A stretch of 64,000 nt of DNA from Ornithinicoccus hortensis (lineage in GTDB: Bacteria; Actinomycetota; Actinomycetes; Actinomycetales; Dermatophilaceae). A program made the translations under genes and the position numbers. The stretch's first letter is position 1. Every line of letters starts with the position of its first letter. The DNA is taken from the NCBI RefSeq assembly GCF_006716185.1, contig NZ_VFOP01000001.1, positions 2,170,001-2,234,000 of the forward strand, read 5' to 3'. Below, one piece after another: positions 1 to 8,690 of this stretch. A model generated the notes under the pieces. The model saw nothing but the letters and a program-made list of their open reading frames with translations. It was not told the origin of the DNA and searched no databases.

Positions 1-384
1 ATCGGCCGGTTCGTGCACACCGTGGAGCTGGCCACCCGGGAGCGGCACGGACCCGGGACGCTGACCCGGTATGCGGCGGAGCTGGTGATCCCGGACGCGG
101 TGCGCGCCGAGACGGTGGTGCTCAAGGCGACCGCCGCCTACTTCGTGATGCTCAGCGACGAGCGGCAGTCGGTGATGGGGGACCAGCGGGAGATCGTCGC
201 CGACCTGGTCGCGCACTTCACCGCGCACCGCGAGGCGATGGACCCGTTGCACCGGCAGGCCCGCGAGGCGGCCGAACGCGCTGGCCAGGACGCCACGGCA
301 CGGCGCGCGGTCATCGACCAGGTGGCCAGCCTGTCCGACGCCCGGGCCCTCGCCCTGCACCACGCCGTGCGCGGAGCCCGTTAG
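1..384 (+). CDS. dgt: dGTP triphosphohydrolase, C-terminal part
   Basis: The reading frame is open from the first base of the window, so the gene starts upstream and only the last 127 residues are visible. The fragment is mostly helical and resembles the C-terminal region of actinobacterial Dgt proteins (ETVVLKATAAYFVM, then a basic helical tail ending VRGAR). Dgt hydrolyses dGTP to deoxyguanosine and triphosphate in the cytoplasm. The catalytic HD motif lies outside the window and cannot be checked. In many actinobacteria dgt sits directly before dnaG; here dnaG begins about 6.3 kb downstream, which supports the assignment and shows that a block of genes separates the pair. The identification rests on tail similarity and synteny. 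Confidence 0.75.
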   Translation: MGRFVHTVELATRERHGPGTLTRYAAELVIPDAVRAETVVLKATAAYFVMLSDERQSVMGDQREIVADLVAHFTAHREAMDPLHRQAREAAERAGQDATARRAVIDQVASLSDARALALHHAVRGAR

Positions 385-474
385 GCGCCGCGCCGCGGTG
401 CCACTACCCTTGTCCCGGCACGGGTGATCGATGTGGCCGGGTGGGCCCAGCACCGGTGCCGAGGGGAGACACTG

Positions 475-798
475 ATGAAGTTCAAGCGTGCACTGGTGGG
501 CGTCGCGAGCGCCGCCCTGCTGTTCCCGACCCTGGCCGCGTGCGGCGGGAACGACGATTTCTGTGAGGTGGGCGAGGACATCGACAGCTCGATGTTCGAC
601 CCGAACGACCCGGCGGCGGCCAAGGACACCATGCAGGACCTGGCCGACCAGGCGCCCGACGAGATCAAGGGCGACTTCGAGGTGATGGTCGAGCAGTTGG
701 AGCTCATGGAGTCCGACCCGGCCAGCATCGACACCGCGGCCCTGTCGGAGGCTGCCGAGAACATCACGACGTGGGGCGAGGAGAACTGCGAGTCCTGA
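475..798 (+). CDS. small secreted lipoprotein of unknown function
   Basis: A 107-residue protein. The ATG at 475 is chosen because GGGGAG lies just upstream and because it gives a clean type II signal peptide: a basic start (MKFKR), a hydrophobic stretch and a lipobox LAAC with the lipidated cysteine at residue 23. The mature part is short, acidic (many Asp and Glu) and has two further cysteines, one near each end (FCEVGED and EENCES), which could form a disulfide outside the membrane. I recognise no family. It stands alone on the plus strand between dgt and the convergent LigD-type polymerase gene. A role on the cell surface is inferred only from the lipoprotein signal. Confidence 0.8.
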   Translation: MKFKRALVGVASAALLFPTLAACGGNDDFCEVGEDIDSSMFDPNDPAAAKDTMQDLADQAPDEIKGDFEVMVEQLELMESDPASIDTAALSEAAENITTWGEENCES

Positions 799-817
799 GC
801 AGCCCTGCGATGGCACC

Positions 818-847
818 GAACGGCCCCGGCTCCGGCGGGGGCCGTTC
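818..847. terminator. hairpin between convergent genes
   Basis: A perfect 10-bp inverted repeat (GAACGGCCCC at 818-827 and GGGGCCGTTC at 838-847) with a 10-nt loop lies between the ends of the lipoprotein gene and the convergent polymerase gene. There is no clear T run, as is common for actinobacterial terminators. It could stop transcription from both sides. Confidence 0.6.
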
Positions 848-864
848 GCCGTCTCCGGGGCCGG

Positions 865-1830
865 TCAGTCGTCGGCGTCCGGCACCGGCTCGGCACCCTC
901 GGCCTCGTCGCGCTCGGCCCACTCCAGCAGCGGGGCGATGTCGAACGTCGCGTCGTCGATCCCGGAGTGCAGGTCGCCCAGCCCGGCATACCGGTCCGGC
1001 ATCGTGGCGACCGTGAAGTCGCGCGGGTCGACGTCGGGCACCTCGTCCCAGGTGATCGGCGCCGACACCCGAGCGTCGCGGGTGCCCCGCACCGAGTAGG
1101 CGCACGCGATCGTGTGGTCCCGGGCGTTCTGGTTGAAGTCGACGAAGACGGCCGAGGGGTCGCGGTCCTTGCGCCACCAGGTGGTCGTCGCGTCCTGCGG
1201 CGCACGTCGCTCCACCTCCCGGGCGAACGCCAGCGCGGCGCGCCGCACGTCGTGAAAGCCGTGCTCGGGCTCGATCCGGACATAGACGTGCAGGCCGGAC
1301 CCGCCGGTCGTCTTGGGGAACCCGGTGGCCCCCAGCTCGTCGAGCACCTCCCGCGCGACCCCGGCGACCCGCTGCACAGTGGCGAAGTCGCACTCCTCGC
1401 CCGGATCCAGGTCGATCCGCCACTCGTCGGGCCGCTCCACGTCGGCGCGGCGGCTGTTCCACGGGTGGAACTCCACGGTCGACATCTGCACCGCCCAGAT
1501 CACGCTGGCCAGCTCGGTGACGCACAGCTCGTCGGCGGTGCGGTTCCACCGCGGGAAGGTCACCCGCACCGTCTCCACCCAGTCCGGCGCCCCGCGCGGC
1601 AGCCGCTTCTGGTGCACCTTCTCCCCGGTGATCCCCTCGGGGAAGCGGTGCAGCATGCAGGGCCGCTCGCGCAGCGCGTTGACGATGCCGTCCCCGACGG
1701 ACAGGTAGTAGCGGGCCAGGTCGAGCTTGGTGTGCCCCGGCTCGGGGAAGTAGAGCCGGTCGGGGTTGGAGATGCGCACGGTGCGCCCGCCGACCTCCAG
1801 CTCGGTCGCGGGAGTGCTCGCCTTGGCCAT
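865..1830 (-). CDS. LigD-type polymerase (stand-alone AEP primase-polymerase)
   Basis: A 321-residue protein of the LigD polymerase-domain family, the archaeo-eukaryotic primase-like polymerase that fills gaps during non-homologous end joining. Visible hallmarks are the metal-binding pair in RIDLDPG (Asp140, Asp142), the GGSGLHVYV segment (Ser178, His181) and the third acidic residue in VFVDFNQN (Asp231). The length matches the polymerase domain alone; no ligase or nuclease domain is attached, and no Ku or ATP-dependent ligase gene is in the window. It starts at an ATG and is the last gene of the leftward group formed with the MOSC and MFS genes, though a 60-bp gap makes a shared transcript uncertain. 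In mycobacteria comparable stand-alone enzymes act as primase-polymerases in repair; that role here is inferred. Confidence 0.9.
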   Translation of the reverse strand: MAKASTPATELEVGGRTVRISNPDRLYFPEPGHTKLDLARYYLSVGDGIVNALRERPCMLHRFPEGITGEKVHQKRLPRGAPDWVETVRVTFPRWNRTADELCVTELASVIWAVQMSTVEFHPWNSRRADVERPDEWRIDLDPGEECDFATVQRVAGVAREVLDELGATGFPKTTGGSGLHVYVRIEPEHGFHDVRRAALAFAREVERRAPQDATTTWWRKDRDPSAVFVDFNQNARDHTIACAYSVRGTRDARVSAPITWDEVPDVDPRDFTVATMPDRYAGLGDLHSGIDDATFDIAPLLEWAERDEAEGAEPVPDADD

Positions 1831-1890
1831 GGGCCTAACCCATCACAGGTCGGACCCGGCTGTCACCGTCCGGGGCGTATGTCGTGTCCG

Positions 1891-2736
1891 TCACGGCTCG
1901 AGCACGGTCACCGGGTCGCCCACGGCGATCCGGCCGGTGACCTCGGGCACCAGCTTCATCGCGAACCAGGTCTTGCCGCCCTCCCGACGGTGCCGGGCCA
2001 GGGTGCGGATCGGCTCCTTGCCGCCCTGCCGGGTCGTGGGGTCGATGGTGGTCATCACGCACCGGTCGATGCGGACCGGGACACGGAACTCCACCGATCC
2101 GACCCGGATCCGGCGCCACCCGTCCTCGGCGAAGGCCTCCGCGACGCCGTCCACCACCAGGTTCGGGCGGAACCGGCCCATCTCCAGGCCACCCGGGGCG
2201 GGCTCCTCCCGCTGTGCCGCGGTCTCCCGGACCCAGTGGTTGAGCCGGTCCAGGGAGGTGCTGGAGGCCAGTGAGACGGGGGCGCTGTCGGCGAATGCCG
2301 TGTGGTCCTCCGGCCTCGCCCAGTCGGGGTTCAGCCGGCGCCTGGTCGGGTCGTCGCACCAGACCAGGCGGAGTCCGTCCCGGCCGGTGACCCGGCACAC
2401 CCACGCGTCGCCCTCGGCGCCGGCCGGGGTGGCGACCAGCGCCGTGCGGTGCAGCAGCACGGGCACCTGGCGGCCACCCGGTGCGGCCAGGTGCAGGTCC
2501 GGCACGCCGCCGGCCCTCAGCCGGAGGTCGGCCCCGACCGCGGGATCGGTCGCCGGCGTGTCCGCGGTGATCCGGAAGAGGGCCGGCAGCTCACGGGCGC
2601 TGACCAGCGTGCCGGCGGTGTCCACCACCATCCACTCCCGGTCCCCGACCAGACCGGCACGGCCGACCGTGGCCGAGGCGACCGGGCGGATCGCGGTGGA
2701 CTTCACCGGGTGCAGGTGGATCGCCGAGAGGTGCAC
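1891..2736 (-). CDS. MOSC domain protein (YcbX/mARC type)
   Basis: A 281-residue cytoplasmic protein with an N-terminal MOSC beta-barrel half (HLHPVKSTAIRPV, GDREWMVVD) and a C-terminal MOSC domain. The conserved cysteine that holds the molybdenum cofactor in this family is visible in the C-terminal half, in DRCVMTTIDP. Relatives YcbX and mARC reduce N-hydroxylated compounds using the molybdenum cofactor and an electron donor. No partner reductase or ferredoxin domain is fused here. The start is a GTG without a strong ribosome binding site, 9 bp after the stop of the upstream efflux-pump gene on the same strand, so the two are probably co-transcribed. Confidence 0.88.
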   Translation of the reverse strand: MHLSAIHLHPVKSTAIRPVASATVGRAGLVGDREWMVVDTAGTLVSARELPALFRITADTPATDPAVGADLRLRAGGVPDLHLAAPGGRQVPVLLHRTALVATPAGAEGDAWVCRVTGRDGLRLVWCDDPTRRRLNPDWARPEDHTAFADSAPVSLASSTSLDRLNHWVRETAAQREEPAPGGLEMGRFRPNLVVDGVAEAFAEDGWRRIRVGSVEFRVPVRIDRCVMTTIDPTTRQGGKEPIRTLARHRREGGKTWFAMKLVPEVTGRIAVGDPVTVLEP

Positions 2737-2745
2737 GGCGGCAGC

Positions 2746-4227
2746 CTACGCGCCGGGGTGCTGCGCGTCCGGCCGCCGGGGGAGCAGCAGCACCAGGGCG
2801 AGCACCAGCACGGCCAGCACCGCCGCCGTGGTGACCGCCCACTGGACACCCCCGGCCAGGGCCAGCGCCTCGGGGGTCCCGCGGTGCTCCAGGGTCGAGG
2901 CCCGGGTCGCCATGATCGTGACGACCAGGGCGGTCCCGGCGGCGGCCGCGACCTGTTGCACCGTGCCCAGCAGCGCGCTGCCGTGGGCGTACAGGTGGTG
3001 CGGCAGGCTGCCCAGTCCCAGCGTGAAGATCGGCGTGAACATCATCGCCAGACCCACGCTCAGCAGCCCGTGGAGCAGCAGGAAGCACCACCACGGGGCG
3101 GCCTGCACGGCATACGCCGTCCCCGCGAGGGCGAGGAGCACGATCACCGCACCGGGGAGCACCAGGGTGCGCGCACCGACCCGGTCGTACAGCCGACCGA
3201 CCACCGGTCCCAGCAGACCCATCACCAGGCCTCCGGGCATCAACAGCAGGCCGGTCTGCAGGGTGGTCAGGCCGCGCACGTCCTGCAGATACAACGGCAG
3301 CAGGATCATCACGCCCATCAGCCCCATGAACGACAACGATGCGACGGTCACCGCGATGGTGTAGAGCCGGTGCCGCAGCACCCGCAGGTCCAGCAACGGG
3401 GCACCGCCGCGCTGCAGCCGCAGCTGGCGCAGCACGAAGACGGCCAGTCCCACCGCGCCGACGGCCAGCGCGATCAGCGGCACGACACCGCCGCCCTGGG
3501 TCGACGAGGCGGCCGTTCCGGCACCCTCGCCGCCCTCGCCGCCGAGCTGGCTCAGTCCGTAGATCAGGCCGCCGAAGCCGACCACGGTCAGCAGGACACT
3601 CAGGCCGTCCAGCCGCCCGGGGGTCTGCGGCTCGTCCCGCTCCAGGAGTCGCAGCCCGGTCACCGCGATGAGCGCCGCCAGTGGGAGCACCAGACCGAAG
3701 ATCCAGCGCCAGGAAGCGAACTGCAAGATGATGCCGGACACCGCCGGACCCAGTGCCGGGGCGACCGAGATGGTCAGGGTGACGTTGCCCATCACGGTGC
3801 CGCGGTGCTGCTCTGGCACCAGGTTCAGCACCGTCGTCATCAGCAGGGGCATCATGATCGCGGTCCCACAGGCCTGCACGACCCGCCCGGCCAGCAGCAC
3901 CGGGTACACCGGTGCCAGGCCCGCCAGGAGCGTGCCGGCACAGAACAGGGCCATTGCCAGGGCGAAGCTGCTCCGGGTGCCCAGCCGCTGCAGGATCCAG
4001 CCGGTCGAGGGGATTACGACGGCCATGGTCAGCATGAACGCCGTGGACAGCCACTGGGCCGCCCTGGCGTCGATCGTGAAGACCTCCATCAACTGCGGGA
4101 TGGCGTTCACCATGATCGTCTCGTTGAGGATCACGACGAATGCCGCGACGGTCAGCACCGCCACGACCACGGCCGTGCGTCGCTCCTGCCCGGTCCGTCC
4201 GGTCCGTCCGGTGGTCCGTGTCGCCAC
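2746..4227 (-). CDS. DHA2-family multidrug efflux MFS transporter
   Basis: A 493-residue membrane protein with about 14 hydrophobic segments, as in the EmrB/QacA (DHA2) drug:proton antiporters. The first membrane segment carries LNETIMVNAIPQL, and APALGPAVSG matches the antiporter motif C. The frame stays open far upstream, but those codons overlap the divergent serine hydrolase gene and encode no membrane sequence, so I place the start at the GTG at 4227 (VATRTTGRTG, just before the first basic and hydrophobic stretch). A 262-bp non-coding gap separates it from the divergent serine hydrolase gene and must hold both promoters. No regulator lies beside it. The substrate cannot be predicted. 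Confidence 0.9.
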   Translation of the reverse strand: MATRTTGRTGRTGQERRTAVVVAVLTVAAFVVILNETIMVNAIPQLMEVFTIDARAAQWLSTAFMLTMAVVIPSTGWILQRLGTRSSFALAMALFCAGTLLAGLAPVYPVLLAGRVVQACGTAIMMPLLMTTVLNLVPEQHRGTVMGNVTLTISVAPALGPAVSGIILQFASWRWIFGLVLPLAALIAVTGLRLLERDEPQTPGRLDGLSVLLTVVGFGGLIYGLSQLGGEGGEGAGTAASSTQGGGVVPLIALAVGAVGLAVFVLRQLRLQRGGAPLLDLRVLRHRLYTIAVTVASLSFMGLMGVMILLPLYLQDVRGLTTLQTGLLLMPGGLVMGLLGPVVGRLYDRVGARTLVLPGAVIVLLALAGTAYAVQAAPWWCFLLLHGLLSVGLAMMFTPIFTLGLGSLPHHLYAHGSALLGTVQQVAAAAGTALVVTIMATRASTLEHRGTPEALALAGGVQWAVTTAAVLAVLVLALVLLLPRRPDAQHPGA

Positions 4228-4489
4228 GCTTGGGTCACCTACTCTCTGTTGCTCTGGTCCGTCGGTATGTCGTGGGCAGGCTGTGCCGTCGTCAGGACTC
4301 GTCGGGGGGACAGACCGGTGGGCCCGTGGGTTCTCATCGGCGGCGTGCGCCGGCGCACCAGGTCGACGGTAGGTTTCGCCACTGCCCGCCTCAACCCGTT
4401 TTCGTCGTGGGTGTCGCCGCCCGAGCCCGTCCCGGAGAGCGCCTGTAAAAACCAGTAGGCATCCGGGAGGGAGGGTGCCACCGTGGACC

Positions 4490-5566
4490 ATGAGCACAGA
4501 CACCCGCGGCGGCGACGTATGGGCACCGATCGCCGAGCACCTGAGCCGCATCGAAGATGACGGGTTCTCCGGCCTAGTCCGGGTCACCCGCGGGCCCGAT
4601 GTGCTGTTCGAGTCCTGTCACGGCCTGGCGGATCGGGCCGCCGGCCTCCCCGTCCACCCAGGCACCCGGTTCGCTGTCGCCTCGCTGTGCAAAATGTTCA
4701 CCGCCGCCGGCGTGCTGGACGCGGTGCGCCGCGGGGCGCTGTCACTCACCAGACCCGTGGTCGACATCCTCCCGCCGGAGCTGCGCCCGACGACGCTGGA
4801 TCCCGGCGTCACCGTCCACCACCTGCTCACCCACACCTCCGGCATCGCCGACTACTTCGAGGAGGACGAGGACCTGCCGGACTACCAGGAAGACTACGAG
4901 GCCCTCTGGACAGACCTGCCCGCCTACCGGGTCCGGCGCCCGGCCGACTTCCTGCCGCTGTTCGCCGACTTACCCGCCATCCAGCCTCCAGGGGTTTCCT
5001 GCCGCTACTCCAACGCCGGATACCTGCTGCTCGGCCTCGTCCTGGAACAGGTCAGCGGCACCGACTTCGTCACCGCCGTCACCGAGCGCGTGCTCGGGCC
5101 GGTGGGCATGGCCGCAAGTGGCTACTTCGCGGTGGACGAAGTTCACCCGGACCTAGCCGTGGGCTATCTCCGGCCGCAGGAGGACGGTATGCCGTGGCGC
5201 AGCAACATCTACGCGATGCCGCCGGTGGGTGGTGCCGACGGCGGGGCCTATTGCACGGCCGCGGACATCGAACGCTTCCTGCGCAACATGGCCGCAGGTG
5301 AGCTCCTCGGGCCGGAGCTGCGAGAGGCGATGCTCACCCAGCAAGTGATGTTCGATGAGGACAAAGCAGCCGGCTGGGGGATGGGCTACGGCGTCTACGT
5401 CAACACGGTGAAGGGGGTCTTCCTGCACGACGGGGGTGACCCCGGCGTGGAATCCCTCGGCCGGCTGAACTACCGGACCGACACCACGATCGTGGTGCTC
5501 GCCAACGTCGAGGGTTTCGTGGACGACCTGACCGGCCCGCTCATCGACGTCCTCGACGGCGGGTGA
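4490..5566 (+). CDS. serine hydrolase of the class C beta-lactamase/PBP4 fold
   Basis: A 358-residue protein with all three active-site motifs of the beta-lactamase class C / D-Ala-D-Ala carboxypeptidase superfamily: SxxK in VASLCKMF (Ser65, Lys68), YxN in CRYSNAGY (Tyr173, Asn175) and HxG in FLHDGGD (His313). HTSGIADYF is another typical block. No signal peptide is visible, so it is probably cytoplasmic and more likely an esterase or peptidase than an antibiotic-degrading enzyme. The ATG at 4490 is preferred over an in-frame GTG at 4475, which would sit directly on the purine-rich GGGAGGGAGG ribosome binding site. Acidic runs around residues 124-140 (FEEDEDLPDYQEDY) are unusual. It is divergent from the efflux pump. 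Confidence 0.88.
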   Translation: MSTDTRGGDVWAPIAEHLSRIEDDGFSGLVRVTRGPDVLFESCHGLADRAAGLPVHPGTRFAVASLCKMFTAAGVLDAVRRGALSLTRPVVDILPPELRPTTLDPGVTVHHLLTHTSGIADYFEEDEDLPDYQEDYEALWTDLPAYRVRRPADFLPLFADLPAIQPPGVSCRYSNAGYLLLGLVLEQVSGTDFVTAVTERVLGPVGMAASGYFAVDEVHPDLAVGYLRPQEDGMPWRSNIYAMPPVGGADGGAYCTAADIERFLRNMAAGELLGPELREAMLTQQVMFDEDKAAGWGMGYGVYVNTVKGVFLHDGGDPGVESLGRLNYRTDTTIVVLANVEGFVDDLTGPLIDVLDGG

Positions 5567-5597
5567 CAGCGGGGCGGGCACCTGCCAGGATCCGGGC

Positions 5598-6623
5598 ATG
5601 ACGATCTCCTCCCGCCACGTGCAGACCGCCCGGCTCGACACCTTCGTCCGGGAGGCCGGACCGGAGACGGCACCGGTCCTCGTCCTGGTCCACGGCAACG
5701 TGTCCTCCTCGGTCTTCTTCGAGCCGCTGATGGAAGAGCTCGCGGGGCAGTTCCGGCTGATCGCGCCCGACTTCCGCGGCTACGGCGACTCCGAGCGGCT
5801 GCCGATCGACGCCACCCGGGGGATGAGGGACTTCTCCGACGACCTGGCCGCCCTCCTGCAGGCCCTGTCGGTCACCGACCCGGTCGACCTGCTCGGCTGG
5901 TCCGCCGGGGGCGGTGTGGTGATGCAGTTCGCCATCGACCACCCGGAGCGGGTGCGCCGCCTGGTGCTGGAGTCGGGCATGTCGCCCTACGGTTTCGGCG
6001 GGACCCACGGGGAGGACGGACGGCCGACCACCGCGGACTTCGCCGGGTCGGGCGGGGGCACCGTGAACCCCGACTTCCTGGCCCGGCTCCGGGACGGCGA
6101 CCGGGGCGAGGACCCGGCCAGCCCGCTGACGACGCTGCGCCAGTTCTACGTCAAGCCCGGCCTGTCCTTCCCGGAGGACCTGGAGCAGCGCTTCCTGGAC
6201 GGCATGCTCGCCACGAGCGTGGGCGAGGCCACCTACCCGGGCGACAGCACCCCGTCCGGGCACTGGCCAGGTGTCGCGCCCGGCACGACCGGGATGAACA
6301 ACGCGATCAGCCCCGCCTACTGCGACCTGTCGCCGTTCGCCGACCTCGACCCGGCGCCGCAGGTCCTGTGGGTCCGCGGGGACCAGGACCAGATCGTGTC
6401 CGACACCTCGCTGTTCGACATGGGCTACCTGGGCCAGGTCGGCGCGGTGCCCGGCTGGCCGGGGGAGGAGACGTTCCCGGCGCAACCCATGGTGTCCCAG
6501 TTGCGGCACGTGCTGCAGCGCGCGGGTGGGCACACCGAGACGGTCTACCCGGACTGCGGCCACAGCCCGCACCTGGAGCACCCCGACCGGTTCGCCGCCG
6601 ACCTGCGCGCCTTCCTGGCCTGA
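5598..6623 (+). CDS. alpha/beta hydrolase
   Basis: A 341-residue alpha/beta-hydrolase-fold enzyme. The oxyanion-hole segment is LVLVHGN, the nucleophile elbow is GWSAGG (Ser102), the acid is probably in RGDQDQIVSD and the catalytic histidine is His322 in CGHSPHLEHPD. The central insertion between the elbow and the acid is long (about residues 120-260) and would form a large cap, so substrate specificity cannot be guessed. The ATG start follows AGGA by a suitable distance. It lies 31 bp after the serine hydrolase gene on the same strand, so the two may be co-transcribed. It is the last gene of the block between dgt and dnaG. Confidence 0.88.
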   Translation: MTISSRHVQTARLDTFVREAGPETAPVLVLVHGNVSSSVFFEPLMEELAGQFRLIAPDFRGYGDSERLPIDATRGMRDFSDDLAALLQALSVTDPVDLLGWSAGGGVVMQFAIDHPERVRRLVLESGMSPYGFGGTHGEDGRPTTADFAGSGGGTVNPDFLARLRDGDRGEDPASPLTTLRQFYVKPGLSFPEDLEQRFLDGMLATSVGEATYPGDSTPSGHWPGVAPGTTGMNNAISPAYCDLSPFADLDPAPQVLWVRGDQDQIVSDTSLFDMGYLGQVGAVPGWPGEETFPAQPMVSQLRHVLQRAGGHTETVYPDCGHSPHLEHPDRFAADLRAFLA

Positions 6624-6705
6624 GCCGGGGCCCCGCCGGCTGGGGACGCCCGGGGCGGCCGTCGCGTCCGCCACCTAGACTCACCTGGACAGCGAAGGAG
6701 GGTCC

Positions 6706-8688
6706 GTGGCGGGACTGATCAGGCCCGAGGACGTGCAGGAGGTCAAGGAGCGCACGTCCATCGAGGACATCGTGCGCGAGCACGTCACGCTGCGCTCCGG
6801 CGGCGCCGGCGCCCTCAAGGGACTCTGCCCGTTCCACGACGAGAAGACCCCGTCCTTCAACGTCCGCCCCGCCGTCGGGTCCTACCACTGCTTCGGATGC
6901 GGTGAGGGTGGCGATGTCATCTCCTTCGTGATGAAGGTCGACCACCTCACCTTCGCCGAGGCGGTCGAACGCCTCGCCTCACGCCTGGGCATGGAGTTGC
7001 GGTATGAGGAGTCCTCCGGACCGGGCCGCCGCGACTCCGAGGGCGGGTTGGGCAAACGGGCCCGGCTGGTGGAGGCACACCGGGCCGCGGCCGAGTTCTA
7101 CCACCACGCCCTCGTGGAGCCCGCCGACCCGGCATACGGCGATGCGCGGGCGGCGCGGGACTTCCTGCGGGACAAGGGGTTCAACGGCGATGATGCCCGA
7201 CTTTTCCAGGTCGGGTATGCGCCCCGGTCCGGCGACGCGCTGTCCGGCCACCTGCGCGGCCTCGGCTTCACCGTGGACGAGCTGGTGCTCGGCGGCCTGG
7301 TCCGGCGGGGCGGCCGCTACGACGTCTTCCAGGGCCGGGTGATCTGGCCGATCCGCGACATAACCGGCGACACGGTCGGGTTCGGCGCGCGCAAGCTCTA
7401 CGACGACGACCGGATGCCGGGCAAGTACCTCAACACCGCGGAGACGCCGATCTACAAGAAGGCCACGGTGCTCTACGGGCTGGACCTGGCGAAGAAGGCG
7501 ATGTCCACCCAGCGCCAGGCCGTCGTCGTCGAGGGGTACACCGACGTGATGGCCTGCCACCTGGCCGGCGTGGAGACCGCGGTGGCCACCTGTGGGACCG
7601 CCTTCGGGGTCGACCACATCAAGATGCTCCGCCGGATCCTGCGCGACGAGGCGAGCACCGCACCGGCCAAGGTGGTGTTCACCTTCGACGGCGACGCGGC
7701 CGGGCAGAAGGCGGCGATGCGGGCCTTCGAGCAGGACCAGCGGTGGGCCTCGCAGTCCTTCGTCGCGGTCGCCCCGGCGGGGCAGGACCCCAACGACCTG
7801 CGCAGCTCCGCCGGTGACGAAGCCGTCGCCGAGCTCATCGAGGGCGCCGTGCCGATGTTCGAGTTCGCGGTCCGCACCACGATCGCCCCCTACGACCTGG
7901 ACCGTGCCGAGCAACGGGTGCATGCGATGCGCGCCGTCGCGCCCATCCTGTCCGGGATCCGGGACCGGTCGCTGCGCCCCGAGTACGTGCGCACCGTCGC
8001 CGGCTGGCTGGGCGTGGGGGTGGAGCAGTTGGGTGCCGAGGTCGCCCGCGCCGGCCGGGGGCCGGCCACCCGTCAGGGTCGGTATGCCGACGAGCCGCCC
8101 CACCGCGACCGGTCCGGGGAGCACGGTGGTCCCGCGGGCCGGGGTCTGGACGGGGCCGGCGACGCGGTCGCGGGGGAGGCGCCGCCGGAGCACCTGCCCG
8201 CGCCGGACCTGCGGGACCCCCTCGTCTCCGCGGAGCGACAGCTCCTGCAGGCCGCCCTGCAGTTCCCCGCGAGCGTCGCCTCCGAGCTGGTCGACCCGCT
8301 GAGCCCGGACAGTCTCAAGGCGCCGGCGCACCGGGCGGTGCTGCACGGCATCCAGGCCGCCGGCGGCGTGGCCGGGGCCCAGGGCCAGAGCGCGGCGGCG
8401 TGGACCTCGGCGGTCACCGAGCAGACCCCGCCGCTGGCCCGCCCGCTGGTGCACGAGCTCGCGGTCGCCCCGCTGCCGGTGCGGCTGGAGCCGGACGGCC
8501 GGCCACCCCAGCGCTACGTCGGCTCCCTGGTGGTGCGGGTGCTCGAGGCCGGCCTGACCCGCCGGATCGAGGACGCGATGAGCGCCCTGCAGCGGGCCGG
8601 GGCCGACGGCACGGACAGTCGGAGGATCAGCGAGGAACTGATCCAGTTACAGCGCGAGCGGGTCCGGCTGCGGGCCGGGACGGAGTGA
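6706..8688 (+). CDS. dnaG: DNA primase
   Basis: A 660-residue bacterial primase that lays down RNA primers at the replication fork. The N-terminal CHC2 zinc finger is complete (Cys41, His44, Cys62, Cys65). The catalytic TOPRIM core has Glu276 in VVVEGYTDVMA and the Asp pair in FTFDGDAAG (Asp328, Asp330). The C-terminal third (from about residue 440) holds a low-complexity linker and a DnaB-interacting helical domain. The GTG start follows AAGGAGG by a good distance. In many actinobacteria it follows dgt directly; here six genes intervene. A conserved small gene begins 2 bp after its stop codon. Confidence 0.97.
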   Translation: MAGLIRPEDVQEVKERTSIEDIVREHVTLRSGGAGALKGLCPFHDEKTPSFNVRPAVGSYHCFGCGEGGDVISFVMKVDHLTFAEAVERLASRLGMELRYEESSGPGRRDSEGGLGKRARLVEAHRAAAEFYHHALVEPADPAYGDARAARDFLRDKGFNGDDARLFQVGYAPRSGDALSGHLRGLGFTVDELVLGGLVRRGGRYDVFQGRVIWPIRDITGDTVGFGARKLYDDDRMPGKYLNTAETPIYKKATVLYGLDLAKKAMSTQRQAVVVEGYTDVMACHLAGVETAVATCGTAFGVDHIKMLRRILRDEASTAPAKVVFTFDGDAAGQKAAMRAFEQDQRWASQSFVAVAPAGQDPNDLRSSAGDEAVAELIEGAVPMFEFAVRTTIAPYDLDRAEQRVHAMRAVAPILSGIRDRSLRPEYVRTVAGWLGVGVEQLGAEVARAGRGPATRQGRYADEPPHRDRSGEHGGPAGRGLDGAGDAVAGEAPPEHLPAPDLRDPLVSAERQLLQAALQFPASVASELVDPLSPDSLKAPAHRAVLHGIQAAGGVAGAQGQSAAAWTSAVTEQTPPLARPLVHELAVAPLPVRLEPDGRPPQRYVGSLVVRVLEAGLTRRIEDAMSALQRAGADGTDSRRISEELIQLQRERVRLRAGTE

Positions 8689-8690
8689 GG

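Noticed and set aside
2302-4458. A plus-strand ORF of 718 codons opposite the MOSC and MFS genes
   Set aside because: Its Gln/Arg/His-rich composition is typical of antisense frames, while the minus-strand frames encode recognisable MOSC and MFS proteins.
4228-4489. Regulator or small RNA in the 262-bp gap between the MFS and serine hydrolase genes
   Set aside because: I found no convincing ORF, hairpin or promoter pair; the gap presumably holds both promoters but nothing specific can be supported.
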